Below are positions 50,784 to 58,893 of a stretch of DNA of 64,000 bases, in pieces. The notes under the pieces were generated by a model, which had not been told where the DNA came from, did not search any database, and saw nothing but the letters and a program-made list of their open reading frames with translations. The translations under genes and the position numbers were made by a program. This DNA comes from Armatimonas sp043757465. GTDB taxonomy: Bacteria > Armatimonadota > Armatimonadia > Armatimonadales > Armatimonadaceae. How positions within the stretch are numbered: position 1 is the stretch's first letter; each line of letters starts with the position of its first letter. The stretch covers positions 23,845 to 87,844 of the forward strand of contig NZ_JAYVPL010000009.1 in the NCBI RefSeq assembly GCF_043757465.1, read 5' to 3'.

Positions 50784-53114
50784 ATGCAAGGTGAACCCGA
50801 ACCGATCTCACGCATGGAGGCGCTCCGTGGCCTGCGCATCTCGACGCAGGAAGCACTCTGGGCGACGGTTTTTGTGGTCTTCACGGGCGGTGCGTTCCAG
50901 ATTGGGTTTGCACGGCATCTCGGGGCAAGTGACTTTGTTCTCGGGCTGCTCGCGGGGTTGCCCGCTGCTGTAGGACTCCTCCAGATTCCCGCCTCGCTCT
51001 ATATCGAGCGGCGCGGTGAGCGCCGTCAGTTTGTGGCCTTCTCGGCGGGAGCAGGTCGCTTGTTGCTCGCAGTGCTAGCACTTGTGGCGCTCTTGCCAAT
51101 TTCTGATGCACTCAAACTGGTCGCGTTTCTGATTCTGCTAATTCTCTCCTCAGCGCTTCTCACGATCACAGTTCCAGCGTGGACGAGCTGGATGAGCGAT
51201 TTAGTGCCCGGGGATGCCCGGGGACGCTACTTTGCTGGGCGCAACCGCCTGGCTAGTATTGTCGCGATGCTGGCTCCGCTGCCCGCTGCCTGGCTACTTG
51301 ATAGGCTCAAGCCGGAGATAGGGTTTCCGTTGCTCTTTGGTCTGGCTGCGATCCCTGCGGTAGTCTGTTTTTTTCTTATTCTGCGTCAGCCCGAGCCTCC
51401 AATGGTGCGGGAAGTCGAAAAGACAAATCCCCTGAAGTCTCTCAAGGCTCCGTTTGCCGATCCTAGCTTCCGGCGCTTTCTGGCGTTTGCAGGAACGGTT
51501 GTAGTGGGCCAGTCGCTGGCGGGGCAGTTTTTCATGGCCTGGCAGGTGGATAAAGCTGGGCTGGAGCTGCCGTATGTTGTGGTGCAGCTGATTGGAGCCG
51601 TTGCCTCGGCGGCGAGCCTGGCGACCATGCCGCTCTGGGGGTACCTGGCAGATAAGTACGGCGGTCGGCCTGTGCTGATGATTGGGAGCTGGTTGGTGTT
51701 GATCAGTCCGATTCTCTGGTGCTTCACGTTTCCCGGTCAAAACTGGCTCAACTACCCGCTCATGGTCACGATGAATATCGTCTCCGGGGCAGGCTGGGCG
51801 GCGGTGGGCCTGACGCAGTTTAACCTGCTGCTCTCGATGACCCCCGATGACAAGCGCGGCACCTACGTTGCGGTCTTCTCGGCGTTCACGGGAATCATTG
51901 GCGGCGTCTCTCCGATTGTGGGAGGAGCGCTCATGACCGTTTTTGCCGATCTTCGCCTCCCCTTTGGGCTGAATAACTACAAAGTGATGTTTCTAATTAC
52001 CGATGTGGTCCGCGTCGCGGCGCTCATCTTACTGCACCAGCTTAAAGTGGAGGACAGCCAGACGACGCGCTTTGTGCTGGGACAGCTCGTTGGCACGGGG
52101 ACAATGGGGGGCTTTCGGCGGGCACAGAAGCTCGCTAAGACTACCGATGCGGAGGCACGTGAGGAGACGGTACGTGAGCTAGGGGAGCGCAAGTCATCGC
52201 TGGCGGTGGAGGAGCTAATCGAGGCGCTGGATGACGTCGCCCACGCGGTGCGCGCAACGGCGGCGCGGGCACTGGGAGAGATCGGGGACACACGGGCCGT
52301 GCCAAGCCTCACGGCTAAGCTCTTGGATCCGGCTGCGGCGGTAGGCGAAGAGGCAGCGCACTCACTAGGGTTTTTAGGAGACTGGTCGGCCACCTCAGCA
52401 CTGGAAGCCGCTGCGCGAGGGCCGAACGCTACCGTGCGCGTGGCCGCCCTACGGGCTCTTGGCCGCCTCGCCGACCCGTCGTCCGCTCCGACTCTCATTG
52501 CTGCGCTCAACCCGTCGCGCCCAACGCGCTGCGAGGCGGCTTGCACGGCACTGGCCGCAATCGGCGAGAACCTGCGCCCGGAAGATACGACCGAGGCGCA
52601 GCAACGCTTGCTGGCATTACTCGTTCCCAGTGTGGATCAGGGAATGCGTCTGGCTGCTGCGCGCGCCCTCGAAAAGCTCGCCTCCGCACTACCCAACGCC
52701 TTGGAGACGGTCTCACAGAAACTCACCGCAGAAACCGACCCCGCTGTACTTGCACGGCTGGCCGTGGCACTCTCACGGCTCGTGATTGCCCACGCCACGG
52801 AGCCAAGCACCCACTTTCCCTTTTTGCTGTCCGTTGCGCGGCGGCTGGAGGGAAGCGGGCTGGCCTACTTACAAGCCCTCTACGCCGCCGCCGATACAGT
52901 CTTGCCGCCTGGCACACTCTACCCTCTGCTCTCCCTCAAAGGAATGGCTCGTGATGAGGCGCTGCATAAGCTGGTCGCGGATAAATCCCTGCTCGAAACC
53001 TACAGCCTCGGACACTACACGGAGTTAACAAAACGCCTCCCCAACCTGGTTCGCCACGACGACGATTCCACGGCGGAGGAGGCGCTTTTAGCACTGTTGC
53101 TACTGTCTATTTAA
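50784..53114 (+). CDS. MFS transporter fused to HEAT repeats
   Basis: Protein of 776 residues. Residues 1-430 form a 12-helix major facilitator transporter (GFARHLGASDFVLGLLAGLPAAVGLL, SWMSDLVPGDARGRYFAGRN as the loop 2-3 signature, VVQLIGAVASAASLATMPLWGYLADKYGGRP). From about residue 455 the protein is a cytoplasmic HEAT/PBS-lyase-like solenoid (VEELIEALDDVAHAVRATAARALGEIGDTRAVPSL and similar units through about 700). The fusion is unusual; the solenoid could sense a partner. The substrate is unknown. Start eight bases after TATACT; overlaps the glutathione peroxidase gene by 8 bases tail to tail. Confidence 0.88.
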   Translation: MQGEPEPISRMEALRGLRISTQEALWATVFVVFTGGAFQIGFARHLGASDFVLGLLAGLPAAVGLLQIPASLYIERRGERRQFVAFSAGAGRLLLAVLALVALLPISDALKLVAFLILLILSSALLTITVPAWTSWMSDLVPGDARGRYFAGRNRLASIVAMLAPLPAAWLLDRLKPEIGFPLLFGLAAIPAVVCFFLILRQPEPPMVREVEKTNPLKSLKAPFADPSFRRFLAFAGTVVVGQSLAGQFFMAWQVDKAGLELPYVVVQLIGAVASAASLATMPLWGYLADKYGGRPVLMIGSWLVLISPILWCFTFPGQNWLNYPLMVTMNIVSGAGWAAVGLTQFNLLLSMTPDDKRGTYVAVFSAFTGIIGGVSPIVGGALMTVFADLRLPFGLNNYKVMFLITDVVRVAALILLHQLKVEDSQTTRFVLGQLVGTGTMGGFRRAQKLAKTTDAEAREETVRELGERKSSLAVEELIEALDDVAHAVRATAARALGEIGDTRAVPSLTAKLLDPAAAVGEEAAHSLGFLGDWSATSALEAAARGPNATVRVAALRALGRLADPSSAPTLIAALNPSRPTRCEAACTALAAIGENLRPEDTTEAQQRLLALLVPSVDQGMRLAAARALEKLASALPNALETVSQKLTAETDPAVLARLAVALSRLVIAHATEPSTHFPFLLSVARRLEGSGLAYLQALYAAADTVLPPGTLYPLLSLKGMARDEALHKLVADKSLLETYSLGHYTELTKRLPNLVRHDDDSTAEEALLALLLLSI

Positions 53115-53589
53115 GCGCGGCTTCGAGGGCCGCGACTATCTTCGGATCATCGGGTTTCATTGCGGCGGGGAAACGAGCGATGACCTCGCCGTTCTTGCCG
53201 ATGAGAAACTTACCAAAGTTCCACTCGATATCGCCGCCGTTAGGTTGTGGCAAGCCCGTAAGGTACTTGTAGAGCGGGTGCTGGTCGCTGCCCTTGACAC
53301 TGATCTTATGGAACATGTCAAAGCTGACTTTGTAGTTCAGGCTGCAGAACTGCTTGATCTCCGCTTCAGTACCAGGCTCCTGCGCACCAAAGTTGTTGGC
53401 TGGGAATCCCAGAACCCGAAGCCCTTTGGCCTTGTATTTTTTGTTGAGTGCCTCAAGCTGCTCGTACTGCGGGGTCAGGCCGCACTTGCTGGCGACATTG
53501 ACCACCAACACCACTTTGCCTTTGTAGCTTTTTAGCGGGACGTCTTTGCCGTCGATGTTCTTCATCGTGAAATCGTAGATAGATGCCAT
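53107..53589 (-). CDS. Glutathione peroxidase family protein
   Basis: Thiol peroxidase of 160 residues. The active-site region VNVASKCGLTPQYEQLE uses cysteine instead of selenocysteine; the catalytic Gln is in the FPANNFGAQEPG segment and Trp in EWNFGKFLIGKNG. No signal peptide, so cytoplasmic. I start at MASIYDFTMKN (53589). AAGGA lies about 12 bases upstream. Divergent from ogt. Confidence 0.93.
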   Translation of the reverse strand: MASIYDFTMKNIDGKDVPLKSYKGKVVLVVNVASKCGLTPQYEQLEALNKKYKAKGLRVLGFPANNFGAQEPGTEAEIKQFCSLNYKVSFDMFHKISVKGSDQHPLYKYLTGLPQPNGGDIEWNFGKFLIGKNGEVIARFPAAMKPDDPKIVAALEAALK

Positions 53590-53630
53590 GGTTAACTCAA
53601 ATCCTTCAGAAAAACATACCACACTTGCGC

Positions 53631-53636
53631 TACAAT
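53631..53636 (+). promoter_or_regulatory. -10 box of a leaderless promoter for ogt
   Basis: TACAAT is exactly six bases before the ATG at 53643, which fixes the start against a longer in-frame reading from 53583. Confidence 0.6.
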
Positions 53637-53642
53637 GGTTCC

Positions 53643-54116
53643 ATGTTCTATGCAGAGACCTTCGAGACCCGCTTTGGCACGATGACGGTGGCTGTGGATA
53701 GTGACGGGGCGGTAGTATCCCTAGACTTTAGCGGTCAAGCGCCTCAAGGGAGCGAACACGATCCTCTGAAGACCCGGCAGGCTAAACGACAGATTCAAGA
53801 GTACTGCGACGGTGAGCGCACGGAGTTCGATCTGGCTCGGGCACCAGGTGGCACAGAGTTTCAGAATCAAGTCTGGAACGAAGTGGCACGGATTCCCTAC
53901 GGTCAGACACGCACCTACGGCCAGATCGCTGCTGCGGTGGGCAATAAAGACGCCGCCCGCGCGGTAGGGGCCGCTAGCGGAGCCAACCCCATTCCCCTGA
54001 TCGTGCCTTGCCACCGCGTTATCGCCGCCGATGGTGGGCTAGGGGGATTTGCCTACGGCACGGGGGTGAAGTCCCGGCTGCTCGCCTTCGAGAGCGAGCA
54101 ACCGAGCCTGTTCTAG
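53643..54116 (+). CDS. ogt: Methylated-DNA-[protein]-cysteine S-methyltransferase
   Basis: Suicide repair protein that removes alkyl groups from O6-methylguanine. 157 residues. The active-site motif LIVPCHRVIAADGGLGGFAYG and the helix-turn-helix PYGQTRTYGQIAAAVG are intact. The start is MFYAETFETRFG. Expressed alone from a leaderless promoter; convergent with hppA. Confidence 0.95.
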   Translation: MFYAETFETRFGTMTVAVDSDGAVVSLDFSGQAPQGSEHDPLKTRQAKRQIQEYCDGERTEFDLARAPGGTEFQNQVWNEVARIPYGQTRTYGQIAAAVGNKDAARAVGAASGANPIPLIVPCHRVIAADGGLGGFAYGTGVKSRLLAFESEQPSLF

Positions 54117-54125
54117 CCCGCGAAC

Positions 54126-56189
54126 TTACCGATTCGCGATCAGCGGCGCAATGAGCAAGCTGACGACGCTCATGACCTTGATGAGAATGGAGACGCCTGG
54201 ACCCGACGTATCCTTGAACGGGTCACCGACAGTATCCCCGACGACGGCGGCTTTGTGGGCATCGCTGCCTTTATCATGGCCATCAAGCCCGCCTTTTTCG
54301 ATGTGCTTCTTCGCATTATCCCAAACTCCCCCGGCGTTTGCCATGAAGAGGCTGAGGGTGGAACCGACGGCGAGTGCGCCCGCGAGCAGACCCGCAAGTG
54401 CTTCAGGCCCCAGGAAAAAACCTGTGAGGGTGGGGGCGAGGATCGCCACGAGGCCAGGCTGGATCATCTCAATCAGCGCCGCTTTGGTGGCGATATCCAC
54501 GATATGGGCGGGCTCAGGATCCGCAGTGCCCTGGAGCAAGCCAGGAATTTCCTTGAACTGCCGGGCGATCTCGATCACTATCTTCTGGGCTGCATGACCA
54601 ACTGCAAGCATCGTGGATGCACCTACCCAGAAGGGCAGAATCGCTCCCAGAAGCAACCCAATCAGGACTGTGGCATCGGTGAGCTCGATATGGAAGGGCG
54701 CTCCACGTGCGTGACTGATCTCCATCGAGTAGGCCGAGAAGAGCGCAACCACTGTTAGGGTCGCGGAGCCAATCGCGAAGCCTTTGCCGATTGCGGCGGT
54801 CGTGTTGCCCACGGAGTCGAGCTCGTCGGTGATATCGCGGACTTCTTTTCCCAGGCCACTCATCTCGCTGATGCCACCCGCATTATCCGAGATCGGGCCG
54901 TAGGCATCCACGGTCATGACGATTGCAGTTCCGGCTAGCATCCCGACGGCGGCCATTGCCACGCCATAGAGGCCGAGCTGGGCATTAGCGAGAAACGTGA
55001 CTCCACAGAGAATCACCATCGGGGCGATCACGGACTCCTTACCCACCGCGAGGCCGTGGATAATATTAGTCGCCGCGCCGGTAAGTGACGCCTCCGCGAC
55101 CTTGTGCACGGGCTTGTGCGCCGTGTAGTACTCGGTAATCAGGCCGATAAGCGCCCCTCCGATAGCACCCGCTGCGAGGCAGAGCGTGATCGCTTGCGTG
55201 GCTCCTAGAACTTGCATAAGAATGGCGGAGACAAGTGTGAGGGCGATAGGAGGGACAATCAGACAGCTCCGAAGAACATTGGCGGGTTTGTGATTGCGAA
55301 GTGCACGTGCCAGGAAGATTCCCAGAATACTGATTGCAAGCCCGACTCCCGATAGAATGAGCGGAAGCGCCGCCCCCAGAGTGCGCTCGGCTTCGTCGCT
55401 GAGCCCCGGCGCGATATTCTTGAGGTGCCCCATGTCGTTCGTGGTCAGCGCAATGGCTACCGCGGAGACAATCGCCGCCACCATGGATTCATAGATATCG
55501 GCACCCATGCCCGCTACATCGCCGACGTTATCTCCCACGTTGTCGGCGATCACCCCGGGGTTGCGAGGATCGTCTTCGGGGATTCCCTCGATCACCTTCC
55601 CGGCGATATCGGCCCCAACATCGGCGGCCTTGGTGTAGATTCCTCCCCCAATGCGGGCGAAGAGCGCGATACTGCTGGCCCCGACCGCAAAGGCATGCAG
55701 TGTTGAGTTGAGAGTGGGCGTGTTCCGCAAGACAAAATAAAACCCTGCAAGCCCAATCAGCCCCAGCCCCGCTACCGCTAAGCCCATCACGGCTCCGCCA
55801 TCTAGTGCGATGAGTAGGGCATTGGGTTTACTGCCACGTCGTGCCGCCTCGGCGGTTCGGACATTGGCCAAGGTCGCGGCTTGCATCCCGCAAAAACCTG
55901 CGAGCAGAGACAGAAAAGCACCCAGTACAAAGGCGCCACCCGGAAGCCAGCCTAGAGTTGAGCCCAGGGCCAGAAAGACGACAAGTGTATAGACGGCAAG
56001 CACCGTGTACTCGCGCTTGAGAAACGCCATTGCTCCTTCACGAATATACTTCGCGATACGGTTCATGGTCTCCGTACCACCAATGGGTTGCCGCTGGACA
56101 TTCCAGTAAAAAAAGAAAGCAAATGCAAGCCCGATCAGTCCAATCACCAGGGGCGAAAGAAGCCAGGGGGTGCTAAGTTGTCTTACCAA
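54126..56189 (-). CDS. hppA: Membrane-bound K(+)-dependent pyrophosphatase
   Basis: Ion-pumping pyrophosphatase of 687 residues with about 16 helices. Catalytic loop: GGGIYTKAADVGADIAGKVIEGIPEDDPRNPGVIADNVGDNVGD, with the DVGAD and DNVGDN acid motifs. The K(+)-type is read from VGNTTAAIGKG (Ala and Gly at the positions that are Lys and Thr in K(+)-independent enzymes), so it should need potassium; it may pump Na(+) or H(+), which the sequence does not settle. TTG start with a strong AAGGAGG ribosome site. Confidence 0.95.
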   Translation of the reverse strand: MVRQLSTPWLLSPLVIGLIGLAFAFFFYWNVQRQPIGGTETMNRIAKYIREGAMAFLKREYTVLAVYTLVVFLALGSTLGWLPGGAFVLGAFLSLLAGFCGMQAATLANVRTAEAARRGSKPNALLIALDGGAVMGLAVAGLGLIGLAGFYFVLRNTPTLNSTLHAFAVGASSIALFARIGGGIYTKAADVGADIAGKVIEGIPEDDPRNPGVIADNVGDNVGDVAGMGADIYESMVAAIVSAVAIALTTNDMGHLKNIAPGLSDEAERTLGAALPLILSGVGLAISILGIFLARALRNHKPANVLRSCLIVPPIALTLVSAILMQVLGATQAITLCLAAGAIGGALIGLITEYYTAHKPVHKVAEASLTGAATNIIHGLAVGKESVIAPMVILCGVTFLANAQLGLYGVAMAAVGMLAGTAIVMTVDAYGPISDNAGGISEMSGLGKEVRDITDELDSVGNTTAAIGKGFAIGSATLTVVALFSAYSMEISHARGAPFHIELTDATVLIGLLLGAILPFWVGASTMLAVGHAAQKIVIEIARQFKEIPGLLQGTADPEPAHIVDIATKAALIEMIQPGLVAILAPTLTGFFLGPEALAGLLAGALAVGSTLSLFMANAGGVWDNAKKHIEKGGLDGHDKGSDAHKAAVVGDTVGDPFKDTSGPGVSILIKVMSVVSLLIAPLIANR

Positions 56190-56384
56190 AGGGCAGACCT
56201 CCTTGTTGAGAAATCGCTAATTATTAAATCGCTGCAATTCTTGCGCCAGACTATCGCATAGTAGTGATGAGGCGGCGAAACGGGGAACGGCAGCAACCAT
56301 AGGTGCCGAGAGAGAGTATACTCGACTTTGTGAAAAATTCCCCTATCTTTTAGGAACTCAGCCTGTGATATTTTTCATGTATTT

Positions 56385-56708
56385 TTAATGGGCTAGTTTC
56401 CACGCCACAAGAGCTTCCTGGGTGTCGAGGAGCCGTCCCATAAGCGCACCGCTATCCTGAGTCAGGAGAGCCGCGAGGGATTCGGCGCAGTAGAGGCTCT
56501 CGAACTCCTCCTGAACCCTGCCGGAGAACTCCACCGCGAGGGGGGGGAAGTGCTCTGACATCCAGGCCCGCAAGAGCGTGTACTGCGCTTCCATGAAGGG
56601 CTTAGAGTAGCCCACGTGCGCGGCATCACAAATCAGCTCGACCAGATCGCTAAAGCGAGCCTCAAATGCGTCGGGAGTCAGAAGTGTCGGGGAAGAGGCT
56701 AGCCTCAT
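56385..56708 (-). CDS. Small helical protein of unknown function, coupled to DUF1844
   Basis: Protein of 107 residues, all helical by inspection (TPDAFEARFSDLVELICDAAHVGYSKP, FMEAQYTLLRAWM, SLAALLTQDSGALMG). No membrane segment or known motif. Its ATG overlaps the stop of the DUF1844 gene (ATGA), so the two are translated together. Confidence 0.7.
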   Translation of the reverse strand: MRLASSPTLLTPDAFEARFSDLVELICDAAHVGYSKPFMEAQYTLLRAWMSEHFPPLAVEFSGRVQEEFESLYCAESLAALLTQDSGALMGRLLDTQEALVAWKLAH

Positions 56709-57172
56709 CCCCGCTTACTCTGCTCCACAAAATTGAGCTGAAGATCGCTGATCATTGCCTTGAGTGGCAGTCGCTCTTCAGGGGCGACATGTGGCTCTAG
56801 CTGATCAGCGAGGAACCCAACCGTATTAATGGCCATCTGGGCTTGTGCCAGATCTTTTTCGATCTCACCCGTCATTGGGTTGGCGACAAGGCCCATACGC
56901 AGCCACGCCAGATTGCGTAGCTCGCCCATGAAGAGGGCAAGTACGGAGCGCACATCGGGTATCTCACTGCTTTCCTCGCCGTCGGGATCTCCCACGCTGT
57001 CACTGTCACTGTCACTGTATCCTTCGTGAGGATCGTAGAGAGTTGGTTCAGGTTCAGTTACGGGCGCAATGGGGAGTGTGGGAGTTACCACGGGGGCGGG
57101 AGCCACTTCCTCGGTACTCTGACGGCGGCGATCACGGAAGGTAAAACCTTCCTCCTCTTCTTCTTCGGGCAT
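56705..57172 (-). CDS. DUF1844 family protein
   Basis: Protein of 155 residues starting at ATG 57172 (MPEEEEEEGFTF); a reading from GTG 57187 is less likely because TACAAT lies five bases before this ATG. Residues 90-155 match DUF1844 (ALFMGELRNLAWLRMGLVANPMTGEIEKDLAQAQMAINTVGFLADQL). The first half is acidic and low in complexity, with SDSDSDS encoded by a GTCACT-type repeat. Function of DUF1844 is unknown; it is often next to translation genes. Confidence 0.8.
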   Translation of the reverse strand: MPEEEEEEGFTFRDRRRQSTEEVAPAPVVTPTLPIAPVTEPEPTLYDPHEGYSDSDSDSVGDPDGEESSEIPDVRSVLALFMGELRNLAWLRMGLVANPMTGEIEKDLAQAQMAINTVGFLADQLEPHVAPEERLPLKAMISDLQLNFVEQSKRG

Positions 57173-57227
57173 AAGGGATTGTAGCACGCGGCGGGGTGCG
57201 GGTTCAATGGGGTAAACTAAAATTTAT

Positions 57228-58085
57228 ATGACACCCCGTTCCTCTCCCAAAGAAACCCGCCTGGTTAGCGAGGCAGCCGAGGTGTTCGAGGATGTTGGTG
57301 AGACGGCCAGTAAAATCATCCGTAAGACCCTGGTGCGCTCCTTTGAGTATCTAGGAGAGCTACTGACTCTGCTGTGGCGGGCCGTGCGGGCGATCTTTCA
57401 GGAAGGCATTCACCTAGGTGATCTCGCTCGTCAGCTTACCAGTGTCGGTACAGAGTCCCTTCCTATTGTTCTGCTGACTGTGGGCTTCTCCGGAGCGGTC
57501 TTGGCACTCTACACCGTGGGCTCTCTCACCAATCTGGGAATTGGCAACTTGCTTGGAGGGATTGTCGCACTCTCGATCGTTCGGGAAACGGGACCTCTTA
57601 TCACTGCGGTCACTTTGATTGCACGCGTCGGGTCAGGGATCACGGCGGAGATCGGCGCGATGAAGACGACCGAGCAGGTGGACGCGCTCAGAGCAATGGG
57701 GATCTCTCCGATTGCCTATCTGGTTGTGCCTCGCCTGCTCGGCTGCCTCGTGATGGGGCCAATCATGACCCTCTTTGGAGATGCAGCAGGAATCCTCGGA
57801 GGGGGGATGATCGCTGTCAGCGAGGGACAGACACCTCTTCAGTACACGGACTCATTCCGTCAGCTTCTGGAGCCCAACGGCTCCGATATTCTGGAGGGGC
57901 TGCTCAAAGCATTGGTCTTTGGGACACTGATCGCGATTATTGCCTGTCGTGAGGGGCTAGAAACCAAAGGCGGTGCCGCAGGTGTTGGTCGCTCCACCAA
58001 CCGTGCCGTGGTCTTTACTATCATTCTTGTGTTTGCAGCAGATTTTGTACTGACGTGGTTTTTCAAGGCCAAATCCATTGTCTGA
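57228..58085 (+). CDS. mlaE: MlaE-type ABC transporter permease
   Basis: Permease of a lipid transport system, 285 residues. Five or six helices with characteristic LPIVLLTVGFSGAVLALYTVG and ETGPLITAVTLIARVGSGITAEIGAMKTTEQVDALRAMGISP, the signature of the MlaE/Ttg2B family. An N-terminal extension of about 50 residues (polar) is longer than usual. TAAACT lies nine bases before the ATG. Its stop overlaps the ATPase start, so translation is coupled. Confidence 0.93.
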   Translation: MTPRSSPKETRLVSEAAEVFEDVGETASKIIRKTLVRSFEYLGELLTLLWRAVRAIFQEGIHLGDLARQLTSVGTESLPIVLLTVGFSGAVLALYTVGSLTNLGIGNLLGGIVALSIVRETGPLITAVTLIARVGSGITAEIGAMKTTEQVDALRAMGISPIAYLVVPRLLGCLVMGPIMTLFGDAAGILGGGMIAVSEGQTPLQYTDSFRQLLEPNGSDILEGLLKALVFGTLIAIIACREGLETKGGAAGVGRSTNRAVVFTIILVFAADFVLTWFFKAKSIV

Positions 58086-58878
58086 TCACTTGCCTGAGGG
58101 GGACACTCTCCCCCGGATTACCCTACTTGATCTACGCTATACTGTGGATGGCCGAGAGATTCTTGGTGGAATTACTCTGGATGTCGCTCCCGGAGAGATT
58201 CTCTGTGTTATGGGGCTCTCCGGTGCGGGTAAGTCAACAATTCTACGCTGCATTGCGGGGCTGGTGAGCGCCACCAGTGGTCAGCTCCTGATTGATGGTG
58301 TGGATATTGTCGGCAAGAAAGAGCGCGAGCTGCTGCCGATTCGCGCTAAGATGGGGGTGGTCTTCCAGTACGCAGCGCTCTTTGATTCGATGAATGTCTA
58401 TGCCAATATCGCCTTCGGGCTACTGCGAGGCCCGCGTTGCAAAGAATTTCAGAAGAAGTCGCGTCAGGAGCTGACACAGCAGGTTCAGGAGCACCTAAAA
58501 GAAGTCGGACTGCCCGGAATCGAGAAGCGCTTGCCTCCAGAGCTCTCGGGCGGTATGCGACGACGGGTCGGCCTCGCCCGCGCACTGGCCACCGAGCCGG
58601 AGATCATCCTCTACGACGAGCCTACCAGTGGTCTCGACCCAGTGACGGCTGCCGCGATTGATCATCTGATTGTGCGTACACGCGACAATAAAAATGTCAC
58701 TAGTGTTGTCGTTTCCCATGACATGCGGAGTATTTTCCGAATCGCGGATAAAATACTAATGCTCTATGAAGGCAAGGCACAGATCTATGGCACTCCTAGC
58801 GAGGTTCAAAGCAGTGATGATCCTGTTGTTCAGCAGTTTATTCGGGGCGAAGTCGACGGGCCGATTGAGATTGGTTAA
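58078..58878 (+). CDS. mlaF: MlaF-type ABC transporter ATP-binding protein
   Basis: ATPase of 266 residues for lipid transport. Walker A GLSGAGKS, signature LSGGMRRRVGLARALATEP, Walker B IILYDEPTSGLDP, and switch His in VVSHDMRSI, close to MlaF. Starts at TTG 58078 inside the mlaE gene (8-base overlap). Operon mlaE-mlaF-mlaD encodes the inner-membrane complex that moves phospholipids between inner and outer membranes. Confidence 0.93.
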   Translation: MSDHLPEGDTLPRITLLDLRYTVDGREILGGITLDVAPGEILCVMGLSGAGKSTILRCIAGLVSATSGQLLIDGVDIVGKKERELLPIRAKMGVVFQYAALFDSMNVYANIAFGLLRGPRCKEFQKKSRQELTQQVQEHLKEVGLPGIEKRLPPELSGGMRRRVGLARALATEPEIILYDEPTSGLDPVTAAAIDHLIVRTRDNKNVTSVVVSHDMRSIFRIADKILMLYEGKAQIYGTPSEVQSSDDPVVQQFIRGEVDGPIEIG

Positions 58879-58893
58879 GCTAAATGGGAAAAT

